Source: Mesorhizobium sp. AR02 | GTDB taxonomy: Bacteria > Pseudomonadota > Alphaproteobacteria > Rhizobiales > Rhizobiaceae | DNA length: 64,000 nt | Direction: 5' to 3' | Assembly: GCF_024746835.1 (NCBI RefSeq) | Contig: NZ_CP080530.1 | Span: 558,001-622,000 of the forward strand | Shown here: positions 9,272-18,820 of the stretch, in pieces | How positions within the stretch are numbered: the stretch's first letter is position 1 | Layout: the number at the start of each line of letters is the position of its first letter | Program-made: the position numbers and the translations under genes | Notes under the pieces: generated by a model | Told to the model about the DNA's origin: nothing | What the model saw: only the letters and a program-made list of their open reading frames with translations | The model's database searches: none

Positions 9272-10281
9272 GCCGGAACCTTCACCTTATCCGTCTCCGC
9301 GTCGGAGGACTGAGTTCTAAGGCAGGCGACGCAATGACCGTTCGCAACCATGGCCATTGCCGGCGTCATCAGTAAACAACTCGGCATCGCCTCGGCACAT
9401 CGGGCCTCGAATGCGCATCCGCTCGAGATGTCACTTGGTGCCGGAACGTGACCCGGAATCGCTCGTAACCGGCCGACCGGCTCATCGATATCGGGAGCGG
9501 CGGCGAGAAGACCACGCGTATAAGGATGTCGCGCCCTGTGCCAGAAATCAGCCGATGGCGCCATCTCCACGAGTCTTCCCGCATACATTACGGCAATCCG
9601 GTCGCTGGTTTCGCGCACCACGCCTAGATCATGCGAGATGAGGACGATTGATGTACCCGTGTCGCTTCTGATCTCTTTGAGCAGGTCCAAGATTTGGGCC
9701 TGCACCGTAACATCGAGCGCCGTTGTGGGCTCATCTGCGACAAGGAGGTCGGGCTCTCCGGCCAGAGCCATGGCGATTGCGACACGTTGGTTCGTGCCCC
9801 CGGAAAGCTCGTGAGGATATTGACCGAGACGCCGCTGTGCGCCTGGTATGCGAACCCGATCGAGCAATCGCTTTGCTTCGCCGCGCGCGGTGCCCCATCC
9901 GATCTTACGATGCAAAACCAGTGTTTCGGCAAGCTGGAAGCCGATCGTGTGGATCGGATTAAGAGAGGCAGTGGCATCCTGGACAATCATTGCCAAGCGC
10001 CGGCCACGAAGGGCAGCCATGGCTTTTTCGTTGAGATCCAGAAGGTTCGATCCTTCGAAGAGAACGGAACCGGTAGTCTTTGCTTGCCGTCCCAGGACCC
10101 GAAGGATGGCAAGCCAGGTGACACTTTTCCCGCATCCGGATTCCCCGACAAGGCCGAGAATCTCGCCGCGGCCGATATCCAGATCGATGCCCCGCAAAAT
10201 CTCGGTTGATCCGCGTGTCGAATCGATCCGAACGCGAAGGTCCCTGATCTGCAGGAGCGGTGCGACTCTGGTATCGTGCAT
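9268..10281 (-). CDS. Opp/Dpp-type ABC transporter ATPase (OppD/DppD-like)
   Basis: A 337-residue ATP-binding subunit. Walker A is GESGCGKSV, the signature is LSGGTNQRV with an Asn after the Thr instead of the common Gly-Gln, and Walker B is LLVADEPTTALD. The C-terminal Opp-type segment GCAFEARCAEA follows. The start lies 7 bases after the stop of the phosphodiesterase gene. It completes a full importer: binding protein, two permeases and two ATPases. Confidence 0.92.
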   Translation of the reverse strand: MHDTRVAPLLQIRDLRVRIDSTRGSTEILRGIDLDIGRGEILGLVGESGCGKSVTWLAILRVLGRQAKTTGSVLFEGSNLLDLNEKAMAALRGRRLAMIVQDATASLNPIHTIGFQLAETLVLHRKIGWGTARGEAKRLLDRVRIPGAQRRLGQYPHELSGGTNQRVAIAMALAGEPDLLVADEPTTALDVTVQAQILDLLKEIRSDTGTSIVLISHDLGVVRETSDRIAVMYAGRLVEMAPSADFWHRARHPYTRGLLAAAPDIDEPVGRLRAIPGHVPAPSDISSGCAFEARCAEAMPSCLLMTPAMAMVANGHCVACLRTQSSDAETDKVKVPA

Positions 10282-10288
10282 GACCGTA

Positions 10289-11146
10289 TTACCGAGACGC
10301 TGCCAGCGCGGTTTGCTTCCTCATGGAAGCCAGCGCCTGGTAGTTGGGATCGGGGATGTTTTCGTAGGCCGGACCGAACTCTTCGACGAAGACGTTGTGC
10401 GATACGAACCCACTTTCAGGTACCAGCACATGGAGCTTGAATGCCGGGGGCTCATTGATGTTTTTAAAGACCCGTACATCGCCCAACTGAAGGTGACAGG
10501 AGCTTACAACCGACGGCGCTACTGAGGCGAGCGTGCCATGCCATAGGCAGTCGATCGCGCGGTGATGATGGCCACAGAGGAGACGAACGACCTGCTTGTT
10601 GGCTGTGATGATCTCGCCTAGCTCCGTCGCTCCGTCGATCAGCCGCACAGCGTCGTAGATACCCCCACCAAAGGCAAAAGGCGGATGATGAAGAAGAATG
10701 AGGGTAGAAGTATTGGGCCGCTCCTGTAGGCAATCCCGAAGATACGAAAGTCGTTCGGAGCAAAGGCGACCCAGGCCCTCGCCTTCAACAAGGGTGTCCA
10801 GCCCGATGACACGAAGCTTGTCGTGTTCGACGCAAAACTGCACGAAGCCGCCGGGGCCCTTCTTTTCGGGAAAAACAGCCAGGAAATTCTCCCGGATGTC
10901 GTGGTTGCCAAGCGCCAAATGGACCGGGAACGGCAAGCCTTCGATCATCTCCTTGAGCAGCTGATATTCACCGACTTGGCCGCTATCAGCCAGATCCCCG
11001 GTGACGACCATCATGTCCGGCCTTGGATTCATGTTGGCGACGCGCTCGAAGGCTTGCGCCGACCGTGCAGTGCAATCTACGTTTCCGGAAGCCAAGGGTC
11101 TGCCCGTCTCGCGGATATGAAGATCAGTGAGATGCGCTATGATCAT
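10289..11146 (-). CDS. GpdQ/CpdA-like metallophosphodiesterase
   Basis: A 285-residue calcineurin-like phosphoesterase from the ATG of MIIAHLTDLHI; the upstream extension to 11266 has no family character. Binuclear-metal motifs are in order: D-x-H in LTDLHI, GDLADSG, GNHDIRE, H in LLHHPP and GHHHRAI. Order and length match GpdQ-type enzymes, which hydrolyse phosphodiesters and some phosphonate esters. There is no signal peptide, so it should act in the cytosol after import. It lies between the binding protein and the ATPases. A role in cleaving an esterified phosphonate or phosphodiester is my inference. Confidence 0.85.
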   Translation of the reverse strand: MIIAHLTDLHIRETGRPLASGNVDCTARSAQAFERVANMNPRPDMMVVTGDLADSGQVGEYQLLKEMIEGLPFPVHLALGNHDIRENFLAVFPEKKGPGGFVQFCVEHDKLRVIGLDTLVEGEGLGRLCSERLSYLRDCLQERPNTSTLILLHHPPFAFGGGIYDAVRLIDGATELGEIITANKQVVRLLCGHHHRAIDCLWHGTLASVAPSVVSSCHLQLGDVRVFKNINEPPAFKLHVLVPESGFVSHNVFVEEFGPAYENIPDPNYQALASMRKQTALAASR

Positions 11147-11270
11147 GGAGCATTGCCTTTCAGTAGTCGCCACCGACAGCCTCAATCGACCTCGAAACTC
11201 GGTGGATGGATTGGATAATGCATGGGCATCATACGACCTGACGGGCGCATGATGCCCGGTAAGCATTAGA

Positions 11271-12821
11271 CTATGCGGGCATGTTGAATGGACCGAAGTC
11301 CATCATTGGGGTGCGATGCGGCAGCCAGGCAATGTCTCCCCGCTTCCCGTAAAGCATGGGCGTATTGTAGAGCACAGTGCCAGGCGGATCGATCTCGTTG
11401 AAGATTTTCAGCACGCGTTCGTGAAGCGTGCGGCGTTCAGTACGGTCAGTCAGCGTTTGCAGTTTTTTGCCGATCTCGTCGAACTCCGTATTGCTCCAGC
11501 TCTTGGCTTCGAAGCGGATAAAGCCATCTGGCCCGTAGTTGGTCCACAGCGACCCCAATATATCCGGGTAGATCATGTCGGCCGAACCGTCGAAGATCGC
11601 GTAATTTGGCTGAGCGAACATCTGCCCCCAGTTCTCGCAAACCTTGAGCTGAACATTGATGCCGACGGCCTGCCACATCTGCTGGAGCGTCTGCGCCACG
11701 TCGAGCTCAGCGGTATAGTAGTTGGCCAGAATGCGATATTCGATCGGCGCACCGGAATAGCCTGCCTCGGAAAGGAGTTTCTTCGCGGCATCGGGATCGT
11801 AAGCCGGCATCGGAAAATTCTCGACGAACATGTCGCCGTAGGCCTGCCACTGAAAGCCTCTGGGAACATCAACCATGCCTGAGAACAATTGTTTTGCAAT
11901 GGCTTCGCGGTCGATCGAAAGATTAAGCGCCTGACGAATGCGAACATCCTTCAGCGGCCCGCCGAACGTGCCGTAGTTGACGCAACGGATGTTGTTGATT
12001 GGCCCGCCGACCACATCAAGGTTACCGTGTCCCTTGATCGTCGCGATCTGATCCGGCGTAACTTCCGTAATGATGTGGGCGTCGCCCGCCGCGAGCGCGT
12101 TGACGCGGCTCGCCGCTTCCGGCATGACCTTGAAAGTCAGCGAAGAGAACGGCGGCTGGCCGCCCCAGTATTGGTCATGCGCGACCAGTCGGATTCGATC
12201 GCCAGCCTTGACTTCGGCAACGCGATAAGGGCCGGTGCCGACCGGTGATAGCGCCCATTTGTCCCAGTTTCCAGCCTTCTGGAACGCAGCCTTGCTGATG
12301 ATCTGACTTGTCCAGTTGGACAGCCTGAATTCGAAAAGCGGATCGGCCTGTTTGGTTACGAAACGCACAGTGCTTTCGTTGAGGGCGGCCACCTTTTCCA
12401 GCACGCTGAAAAACTGCCGTGATATGCTTTGACCCGGAAGGCCCTCCGTCAACATGCGTTCCGGTCCGAACGTATAGGCAACGTCTTCGCTGGTCATCAC
12501 CGATCCATCATGGAAATGGACCCCTTTGCGGATGACTACATCCCAGGTGCGTGCATCGACCTGGTGCCAAGACTCCGCAAGGCCCGGCACCAGGCGCTCG
12601 CCGTTAAGGTAATCGATACGGATCAGCGTGTCGTAGATGCTTGCCGCAAGACGATATGTGATATTCGTAGTGAGCCTAAGGGGATCGAGTTGGGGCGGAT
12701 TGTCCTGAACCGCAATGATCAAATCGGTTCGGGGCTGTGAGTTGGCAATTCGCGGAGCGATTGTGCCAAGCAGTGGAATGGCACTCATCACCTTAAGGTA
12801 GTTTCGGCGAGTCATATTCAT
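11271..12821 (-). CDS. Family-5 extracellular solute-binding protein (OppA/DppA-like), Tat-exported
   Basis: A 516-residue SBP_bac_5 protein. The N-terminus MNMTRRNYLKVMSA carries a twin-arginine motif followed by a hydrophobic stretch, which predicts Tat export to the periplasm. The family segment around GLAESWHQVDARTWDVVIRK is visible after residue 85. It is the first gene of the importer operon, and its promoter region carries a PHO box and a GACATGTC palindrome. Family-5 proteins bind peptides, opines, nickel chelates or glycosides. The phosphonate context is not predictable from the protein alone. Confidence 0.9.
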   Translation of the reverse strand: MNMTRRNYLKVMSAIPLLGTIAPRIANSQPRTDLIIAVQDNPPQLDPLRLTTNITYRLAASIYDTLIRIDYLNGERLVPGLAESWHQVDARTWDVVIRKGVHFHDGSVMTSEDVAYTFGPERMLTEGLPGQSISRQFFSVLEKVAALNESTVRFVTKQADPLFEFRLSNWTSQIISKAAFQKAGNWDKWALSPVGTGPYRVAEVKAGDRIRLVAHDQYWGGQPPFSSLTFKVMPEAASRVNALAAGDAHIITEVTPDQIATIKGHGNLDVVGGPINNIRCVNYGTFGGPLKDVRIRQALNLSIDREAIAKQLFSGMVDVPRGFQWQAYGDMFVENFPMPAYDPDAAKKLLSEAGYSGAPIEYRILANYYTAELDVAQTLQQMWQAVGINVQLKVCENWGQMFAQPNYAIFDGSADMIYPDILGSLWTNYGPDGFIRFEAKSWSNTEFDEIGKKLQTLTDRTERRTLHERVLKIFNEIDPPGTVLYNTPMLYGKRGDIAWLPHRTPMMDFGPFNMPA

Positions 12822-12874
12822 GGTGCGCTACCCTCCATTGTCAAGTTAGCAGAAGCCGATCTTCGCAACTTGGT

Positions 12875-12886
12875 TAGACATGTCTA
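12875..12886 (-). promoter_or_regulatory. Palindromic operator candidate for PhnF, upstream of the importer operon
   Basis: A perfect 12-bp palindrome, TAGACATGTCTA, 54 bases before the oppA-like start. HutC/UTRA-type GntR repressors bind inverted repeats of the TAGACA/TGTCTA kind. The same GACATGTC core occurs upstream of phnM at 19097-19108, the same distance from a PHO box. Binding by the PhnF of this window is inference. Confidence 0.65.
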
Positions 12887-12909
12887 CATAAGAGCGTTCG
12901 CATGATAGA

Positions 12910-12927
12910 ATGACAGTCGAATGACAA
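12910..12927 (-). promoter_or_regulatory. PHO box upstream of the importer operon
   Basis: On the minus strand this reads TTGTCAT, four bases, CTGTCAT: two 7-mers in the direct-repeat layout of alphaproteobacterial PhoB sites, with one mismatch to CTGTCAT-N4-CTGTCAT. It lies 24 bases upstream of the palindrome and 89 bases before the oppA-like start. It predicts activation by PhoB under phosphate limitation. Confidence 0.75.
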
Positions 12928-12995
12928 ACGGGGCAGAGAGGCTCGACAAAACGGAATCACTGACGAACGAGCTTCTGCGGTGCCCGGCCGCGCTT

Positions 12996-13727
12996 TCAAG
13001 CGCGGGTCGGCTCCGGTATCAAACGTTCCGTCCATTCCGACGAGCGAGGTGTAACTTCGAATAACCTGTCCGCGACAGCCTCGCGCACCTCCTCGTCGTG
13101 GAAGATTCCGACGATGGCGGCACCGCGTGCCTTGGCTTCGTTGATCAGTTCGATGACTGTCTGCCGATTGGTTGCGTCGAGCGAGGCCGTCGGCTCGTCG
13201 AGCAGCAGCACTGGATAGTCGGCGATGAAGCTGCGGGCGATGTTGACGCGCTGCTGCTCGCCACCGGAGAAGGTGGCAGGGGCTAGAGACCAAAGACGCT
13301 CGGGGATGCGCAGCCGGGACAGCAGGGCGTGGGCGGCGGCATGCGCTTTCTCCGGGGTGACGCCGTTGACGATCGCCGGCTCGGCCACGATGTCCAGCGT
13401 CGGCACCCTTGGAATGACACGCAGGAACTGGCTGACATAGCCGATGGTGCGGCGACGGATTTCAACGACTTCCCAGGGTTCGGCAGCCAGGAGATCGACG
13501 GTGTCGCCAATGTGCTGGACGAGGATCTTGCCGGCGTCCGGCTTGTAGTTGGCATAGAGCGAGCGCAGCAGCGTCGATTTGCCAGCACCGGACGGTCCGT
13601 GCAGGCAGACGCATTCGCCGGCCTTTACCGCAAGCTCGATATTGTCGAAGACGGGCAGGATGGTGCCGCCCTGGGTGTGGAGCGTGAAGGTCTTGGCAAG
13701 ACCTTTGGCGTGCAATCGAATGGTCAT
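12996..13727 (-). CDS. phnL: C-P lyase subunit PhnL (ABC-type ATPase)
   Basis: A 243-residue ABC-type ATPase without membrane partner. PhnL works with PhnG, H and I in forming the ribose-1-phosphonate 5-triphosphate intermediate. Walker A is GPSGAGKST (about residue 43), the signature is [13 protein letters not shown], Walker B is [11 protein letters not shown]. It is the last gene of the phnMGHIJKL operon. Its stop codon falls inside a short GC-rich hairpin with no T-run after it, so I do not call a terminator. The importer operon promoter follows within 170 bases. Confidence 0.93.
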   Translation of the reverse strand: MTIRLHAKGLAKTFTLHTQGGTILPVFDNIELAVKAGECVCLHGPSGAGKSTLLRSLYANYKPDAGKILVQHIGDTVDLLAAEPWEVVEIRRRTIGYVSQFLRVIPRVPTLDIVAEPAIVNGVTPEKAHAAAHALLSRLRIPERLWSLAPATFSGGEQQRVNIARSFIADYPVLLLDEPTASLDATNRQTVIELINEAKARGAAIVGIFHDEEVREAVADRLFEVTPRSSEWTERLIPEPTRA

Positions 13728-13744
13728 GGGATGTCCTTTTTGTC

Positions 13745-14548
13745 TTAAACTTGCAGGACAGAGGAGACGAGCAGCTGTGTGTAGGGATGATGGGGGTCGT
13801 CCAGCACCTGGTCGGTCAAACCCTGTTCGATGACGCGACCGCGTTGCATGACCATCAATCGGTCGGCGAGCAGCCGCACGACGGCAAGATCGTGGGTGAC
13901 GATGATGGCGGCGATGCCGAGTTCACGCACCAGCCCACGCAGCAGATCGAGCAGGCGAGCCTGCACCGAGACGTCGAGACCGCCGGTCGGCTCGTCCATG
14001 AAGACGAGGCGCGGCCGTGTGACGAGGTTGCGGGCGATCTGCAGGCGCTGCTGCATGCCGCCGGAGAAGGTGCGCGGTTGGTCATCGGTGCGACCAAGGT
14101 CGATTTCGACCTTCTGCAGCCAGTCCTGCGCCTCGGCCCGGATGTTGCCGTAATGCCGGGCGCCGATGGCCATCGGCCGCTCGCCGATATTGCCGCCGGC
14201 GCTTACATCCATCCTCAGCCCATCGCGAGGGTTCTGATGCACGATGCCCCAGTCAGTGCGTGCAAGCCGCCGGCGCTCGGGTTCAGATAGTGTCAGGATG
14301 TCCACAGGACCGCGGCCACGCATGTCATAAGTGACGGTACCGGTATCGGGCGGCAAATGACCTGCCAGGCAGGCAAGAAGCGTCGACTTTCCGGAACCGC
14401 TTTCGCCGACGATGCCAAGCACCTCACCGGGCCGGATCGTGAACGAAATATCGCGGCACCCAATCTGCCCACCATAGGACTTCGACAGACCGACGACGTC
14501 GAGCAGGGCCGGTTTCGGGGCGAGCTTAGGGATCGCATTCATGGTCAT
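13745..14548 (-). CDS. phnK: C-P lyase subunit PhnK (ABC-type ATPase)
   Basis: A 267-residue ABC-type protein that binds the PhnGHIJ core complex. I chose the ATG at 14548 because it overlaps the phnJ stop (ATGA); the longer frame to 14806 runs antiparallel to phnJ sequence character and lacks family features. Walker A is [10 protein letters not shown], the signature is [14 protein letters not shown] and Walker B is [12 protein letters not shown]. It is separated from phnL by 17 bases. Confidence 0.93.
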   Translation of the reverse strand: MTMNAIPKLAPKPALLDVVGLSKSYGGQIGCRDISFTIRPGEVLGIVGESGSGKSTLLACLAGHLPPDTGTVTYDMRGRGPVDILTLSEPERRRLARTDWGIVHQNPRDGLRMDVSAGGNIGERPMAIGARHYGNIRAEAQDWLQKVEIDLGRTDDQPRTFSGGMQQRLQIARNLVTRPRLVFMDEPTGGLDVSVQARLLDLLRGLVRELGIAAIIVTHDLAVVRLLADRLMVMQRGRVIEQGLTDQVLDDPHHPYTQLLVSSVLQV

Positions 14549-15435
14549 GACTCCCCTCCGGCGCTGTTCGGTTGCGCCGCAGCCTCGGCCTGACGAGTGT
14601 TGCAGAAATCGGTGTCGGAGCAGACGAACATGCGCGACCCCTTGTCGTCGGTGATCACCTCGTCGAGGTAGCTCACTGTCGACCCACAAAGTGCGCAGCA
14701 TCCTTGCCAGGTCTGCACCTCGAAGGGATGGTCGTCGAAATCGAGGCTGCGGACGGAAGTGTAGGGCGGCACGGCATAGATACGTTTTTCTCGGCCCGCA
14801 CCCCAAAATTGAATAGCGGGGTTGTTTGCCATTTTTGGATTATCAAACTTCGGGATCGGCGATGGCGACATCAGAAACCTGCCGTTGATCATCGCGGGAT
14901 AGTCGTAGGTCTTGGCGATACGGCCGAAACGGGCGATGTTCTCATAGAGCGTCACCTGCATGGCGCCGTACTCGGCATAGGCATGCATTTTGCGAGTTTC
15001 GCTCTCGCGCGGGATCAGCTTGCGCAAAGGCTCAGGTTCCGGAACCTGATATACAAGGATCTGGCGTTCCGTAAGCGGTGCCTCCGGCACACGGTGGCGC
15101 GTCTGAATGATGGTTGCTTCCTCGGTAGATTCGGTGACAGATATGTCGGCGACCGTCTGGAAAAAGCGGCGGATGGAGACGGCGTTGGTGGTGTCGTCGG
15201 CACCTTGGTCAATCACCTTCAGGCGGTCGTTCGGGCCAAGGACGCTCGCCGTAATCTGAATCCCGCCGGTACCCCAACCAGAGGCGAGGGGCATCTCACG
15301 GCCGCCGAATGGTACTTGATATCCAGGGATGGAGAGGGCTTTAAGCAGCGTCCGACGGACCATCCGCTTGGTCTGCTCATCGAGAAAAGCGAAGTTATAG
15401 CCGTCGTCGCTATAATTTGTGGTGATACTGCTCAT
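14545..15435 (-). CDS. phnJ: Carbon-phosphorus lyase PhnJ (radical SAM)
   Basis: A 296-residue PhnJ, the radical-SAM enzyme that breaks the C-P bond of ribose 1-phosphonate 5-phosphate, releasing the alkane and a 1,2-cyclic phosphate. The cysteine pattern is complete: Cys247, Cys250, Cys272 and Cys278 (C-x2-C-x21-C-x5-C), which covers the 4Fe-4S ligands and the catalytic thiol region. The N-terminus YNFAFLDEQTKRMVRR is typical of the family. The start overlaps the phnI stop by ATGA. No damage is visible, so the pathway is probably functional. Confidence 0.96.
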   Translation of the reverse strand: MSSITTNYSDDGYNFAFLDEQTKRMVRRTLLKALSIPGYQVPFGGREMPLASGWGTGGIQITASVLGPNDRLKVIDQGADDTTNAVSIRRFFQTVADISVTESTEEATIIQTRHRVPEAPLTERQILVYQVPEPEPLRKLIPRESETRKMHAYAEYGAMQVTLYENIARFGRIAKTYDYPAMINGRFLMSPSPIPKFDNPKMANNPAIQFWGAGREKRIYAVPPYTSVRSLDFDDHPFEVQTWQGCCALCGSTVSYLDEVITDDKGSRMFVCSDTDFCNTRQAEAAAQPNSAGGES

Positions 15436-16538
15436 TCGGCAGCCTCCCTCGTCTGCGCGGCCGCGCGGGCTGTTTCGTATTCCGCCCGCAATTGCCGCAC
15501 GAGCTGCAGCTCCGCCTGGAAGTCGACGTAGTGCGGCAGCTTGTAGTGGGTTACGAGCCCGTTGGCCTCGACATTGTCCGTGTGAGAGAGGACGAATTCC
15601 TCGTCCTGGGCTGGGTAACGTACGTCTTCGCCGAGTTCCCGGGCACGCATCGCTCGATCGACCAGCGACATGGACATAGCCTTGCCTTCATTATGACCGA
15701 AGGTGAGACCATAGCCGCGCGTGAATTGCGGGGGCTGCTCAGCGCTTCCTCGGAAGCTGTTAATCATCTGGCATTCGGTGACGGTGACCTCCGCGACCAC
15801 GATGGGGAACCCGAGTTCCTCGGGAACGATTTCGACAGTCACTTCTCCGAGCCTGAGTTCGCCAACGAATGGATGGTTGAAGCCGTAACCGCGCGTGGTC
15901 GAGTAGGCGAGGCCGAGCAGAAAGCCCTCATCGGCGCGTGCCAGATTTTGCAGCCGCTGGTCGCGGCCGGCCGGAAAGCTCTTCGGCTGGCGGGTTAGAT
16001 CGAAGACCTCCTCCTGATCGTCATCATTCTCTTCCTGGATCACGCCTTCGTCATCGAGAAGGTCAACGACGCGCGGGACGCTCTGGTCGAGCGGCTCGGC
16101 GGCCGGGACCGCCCGCACCCGCTCAAGACCTTCCGCTGCAAGCGCGAAGTCGAGCAGACGATGGGTATAGTCGTAGGTTGGGCCAAGCACCTGGCCGCCG
16201 GGAAGGTCCTTGAATGTCGCCGAGATGCGCCGGCGGATCCTCATCCTGGATGTATCGATCGGTTCCGACACGGCGATGCGCGGCAGTGTGGTGCGATAGG
16301 CACGAAGAAGGAAGATCGCCTCCATTGCATCGCCTTGCGCCTGCTTGAGCGCCAGCGCGGCGAGCTGGCGGTCATAAACGGAGCCCTCAGCCATGACACG
16401 ATCCACGGCGAGCCCAAACTGCTCGCTGATCTGGGGCAGCGTCAGTTCAGCGATCTCGGGATCGCCTCGACGCGTCTCAGAGATCAGTCTGTGTGTATTG
16501 AGGATGGCCTGCTCGCCACCTTTGACGGCAACATACAT
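15432..16538 (-). CDS. phnI: C-P lyase core subunit PhnI
   Basis: A 368-residue PhnI, the nucleosidase-like subunit that, with PhnGHL, replaces the adenine of ATP with the phosphonate. Family segments include MYVAVKGGEQAI at the N-terminus and YGFNHPFVGELRLG around residue 215. It starts immediately after the phnH stop and overlaps phnJ. Length is normal. Confidence 0.95.
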   Translation of the reverse strand: MYVAVKGGEQAILNTHRLISETRRGDPEIAELTLPQISEQFGLAVDRVMAEGSVYDRQLAALALKQAQGDAMEAIFLLRAYRTTLPRIAVSEPIDTSRMRIRRRISATFKDLPGGQVLGPTYDYTHRLLDFALAAEGLERVRAVPAAEPLDQSVPRVVDLLDDEGVIQEENDDDQEEVFDLTRQPKSFPAGRDQRLQNLARADEGFLLGLAYSTTRGYGFNHPFVGELRLGEVTVEIVPEELGFPIVVAEVTVTECQMINSFRGSAEQPPQFTRGYGLTFGHNEGKAMSMSLVDRAMRARELGEDVRYPAQDEEFVLSHTDNVEANGLVTHYKLPHYVDFQAELQLVRQLRAEYETARAAAQTREAAE

Positions 16539-16539
16539 T

Positions 16540-17175
16540 TTAAGCCTCCACCTTGATTGTACGTGGCAGACCGATCACGGCGTTGCCCGCTGTGAAGATC
16601 ACGTCGATGCCCCGCGGATAAAGTTCGCTGTTGAGATCCCAGTCCGCCCAGAACCAGAATGGCAGTCCGGCAATACCGACTGTAATGCTTCCGTTGACAC
16701 CTGGACCGGTCCAGGTCGTTGTCGGGCCATCGGTGAAGGAAGGGACCTGAATGATAAGCGTCGTCGAGCGATCGGGATATTCGACATCGCCTGGATGGAG
16801 TTCGTAGAGGCGCGGCAGGTTCGCCGGATCGGAAACGATGGCGAAGCGAGCTTCTCCAGCAGTCTCGGTCAGCGGCAGGCTGCAATGAAAACGAAGCCAA
16901 GCGGTCAGCTCGCCACAATCTTGCCTATTGTCGAGCCAGGCCGGTGTTTCGAAATCCATCAGTGACAGGCAGAGAGCAGCGGTTGCCGACGAGAAGGGCC
17001 GCGGCGCCGTCAGCGTCCGGTCGAGCGGCACGACGCGACCGGGATACGCCGTCGCAAGCAGAGCGGCACGAAACACGACTTGGGCGTCGAAGACCGGATC
17101 GGCAAAGCCTGGTTTCAACGAAACGCTGGCGGACGACATGGCGCCCTCGGCAAACGTACCAGATTGGACTGTCAT
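16540..17175 (-). CDS. phnH: C-P lyase core subunit PhnH
   Basis: A 211-residue PhnH of normal length, structural partner in the PhnGHIJ complex. Family features are FDAQVVFRAALLATAYPGRV near residue 28 and LNSELYPRGIDVIFT near the C-terminus. The start overlaps the phnG stop (ATGA) and the stop is one base from the phnI start. Confidence 0.93.
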   Translation of the reverse strand: MTVQSGTFAEGAMSSASVSLKPGFADPVFDAQVVFRAALLATAYPGRVVPLDRTLTAPRPFSSATAALCLSLMDFETPAWLDNRQDCGELTAWLRFHCSLPLTETAGEARFAIVSDPANLPRLYELHPGDVEYPDRSTTLIIQVPSFTDGPTTTWTGPGVNGSITVGIAGLPFWFWADWDLNSELYPRGIDVIFTAGNAVIGLPRTIKVEA

Positions 17176-17654
17176 GGCAGATCCTCCCCGCGCACCATGG
17201 TGAAGAAATCGACTTTGGTGGATGCGGCCTTGCGGCTTTTCTCCATCCGCCGCACTTCGGCTTTTTGGCGCAGCGGCTCGATTACCTTGGCCATGACCTC
17301 GTCATGGCGGTCCGGTTGCTGCAACAGCGCATCGACGATCGCTGCCAGTTCTGCCTGGCGCTTGTCACGTCCCTGCACATAACCATGGCCGACCGTCCCC
17401 TCTTTGAGCTGGACCGAGGCGCGGGCGACCGTCATCTCGCCCAGGTTGAACACATTTCCCGTGCCACCGGCACGGCCCCGAACCATCACCAGGCCGACAT
17501 TGGGAGTCCGAAGCCATTCAAAGAGCACGCCGCTCGCCAAGTCGGTCGCCAAGGCCTCAAGCTCGCTGCCAACACTGCGGGACAAAATCCCGAGCCATTC
17601 GGAGCGCTTTGCAATGGCAACCGACTCGGCTTGCATCTCCATTTTCGAGTTCAT
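17172..17654 (-). CDS. phnG: C-P lyase core subunit PhnG
   Basis: PhnG of 160 residues from the ATG at 17654, which has the Shine-Dalgarno AAGGAAG seven bases upstream. A longer in-frame start at 17705 would overlap phnM and is less likely. Family features include RTPNVGLVMVRGRAGGTG and GYVQGRDKRQAELAAIVDAL. It lies 23 bases after the phnM stop. Confidence 0.92.
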   Translation of the reverse strand: MNSKMEMQAESVAIAKRSEWLGILSRSVGSELEALATDLASGVLFEWLRTPNVGLVMVRGRAGGTGNVFNLGEMTVARASVQLKEGTVGHGYVQGRDKRQAELAAIVDALLQQPDRHDEVMAKVIEPLRQKAEVRRMEKSRKAASTKVDFFTMVRGEDLP

Positions 17655-17677
17655 CAGTTGTCTTCCTTTTGGTGTCC

Positions 17678-18820
17678 TTAGAGATATTGTTTTCCAGCGA
17701 CCCAAATGTTGCGGATCACCGGCACGCCGTCGACGAGGCGCACGCGGATTAGGTCGGCGCGCAGACCAGGAGCGATGCGGCCGCGATCGATAAAGCCAAG
17801 CAAGTCGGCGGGATTTTTCGTCACCATGGCAACCGCCTCCGGGAGATCGAAGCCTTTGGCCGCGAGCGCGAATACGGCATGAAGCAGACTTCCCGGCACG
17901 TAGTCGGAGGTGAGCACGTCAAGCAGACCGTGGTCGGCAAGTTCCATTGCGCTGACATTGCCGTAATGCGAGCCGCCAAGAATGATGTTCGGCGAACCCA
18001 TGACGATCTGCATGCCGAGTTCACGGGCGCGCCGTGCCGCTGTGAGGGTGGTTGGAAACTCACTGATCGTGATGCCGTCGCTATGAGATTCTTCGACGTT
18101 TCCGATCGTCGTGTCGTCGTGACTGGCGATGCGAATATTGTGCTCGCGGCAGAGGCATCCGATTGTCGAACGGCTCTGCGGTACATATTGCTGCTGATGG
18201 TCTCGGCGTTCGGCGATGTAGAGCGCGAACTCGTCCTCGGTCCAGACTCGGGCGTTCTTCTTGGCGCGCCACTCCCGATAGAGCGTCAGATTATGCCACT
18301 GCCGCTGGCCCGGTGTGTGATCCATCATGCTGATCAGCTTCAGCCCGGGATTGTCGATGTGCCGTTCGACCAATGGCAGCAGGGCCGAGTCTGACAGCTC
18401 GCAACGAAAATGGAAATAATGATCGATCTTGAGAAGACCGGCGGCGCGCGCCGTCGTCAGTCCGTTGATCACCTCGTTCAGCATGGCAGTGCGGGCGCGG
18501 CCGCTGTCGTAGTCGCCCAGAGACAGCGCATCGAGCACGGTCGTGATGCCGGCGCCCAGCAACTCCCAATCATGTGCAAGCAAGGCGGCGAGTGGTATGG
18601 GCCATTGGACGCCCGGCCGCGGGTGCATGAACTGCTCAACATTGTCGGTGTGCAGGTCGATCAGGCCGGGCAGAAGGAAGTCGCCCTCGCAATCGAGCAC
18701 ATTGATCCGGCCCGTCGTTGCAGCGCCAATGGAAGACACCATTGCGTCATGGATTTCCAGGGTGCCTTCGGTAACGCGATCTTCCTGGACGATCCGCGCA
18801 TTGCTAAGTTGCAAGCTCAT
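17678..18820 (-). CDS. phnM: Ribose 1-methylphosphonate 5-triphosphate diphosphatase PhnM
   Basis: A 380-residue amidohydrolase-superfamily protein that removes pyrophosphate from the triphosphate intermediate before PhnJ acts. Metal-binding features are GLIDLHTDNVEQFMHPR near residue 55, a His in IASHDDTT and Asp in ILGGSH..NVSA-region sequence. Here phnM is the first identified pathway gene rather than the last, unlike the E. coli order. Its start overlaps the stop of a small upstream frame by ATGA. Confidence 0.94.
   Translation of the reverse strand: MSLQLSNARIVQEDRVTEGTLEIHDAMVSSIGAATTGRINVLDCEGDFLLPGLIDLHTDNVEQFMHPRPGVQWPIPLAALLAHDWELLGAGITTVLDALSLGDYDSGRARTAMLNEVINGLTTARAAGLLKIDHYFHFRCELSDSALLPLVERHIDNPGLKLISMMDHTPGQRQWHNLTLYREWRAKKNARVWTEDEFALYIAERRDHQQQYVPQSRSTIGCLCREHNIRIASHDDTTIGNVEESHSDGITISEFPTTLTAARRARELGMQIVMGSPNIILGGSHYGNVSAMELADHGLLDVLTSDYVPGSLLHAVFALAAKGFDLPEAVAMVTKNPADLLGFIDRGRIAPGLRADLIRVRLVDGVPVIRNIWVAGKQYL

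Noticed and set aside
12945..13015. GC-rich hairpin over the phnL stop as a terminator
   Set aside because: The stem is short and no T-run follows; the sequence after it continues GC-rich.
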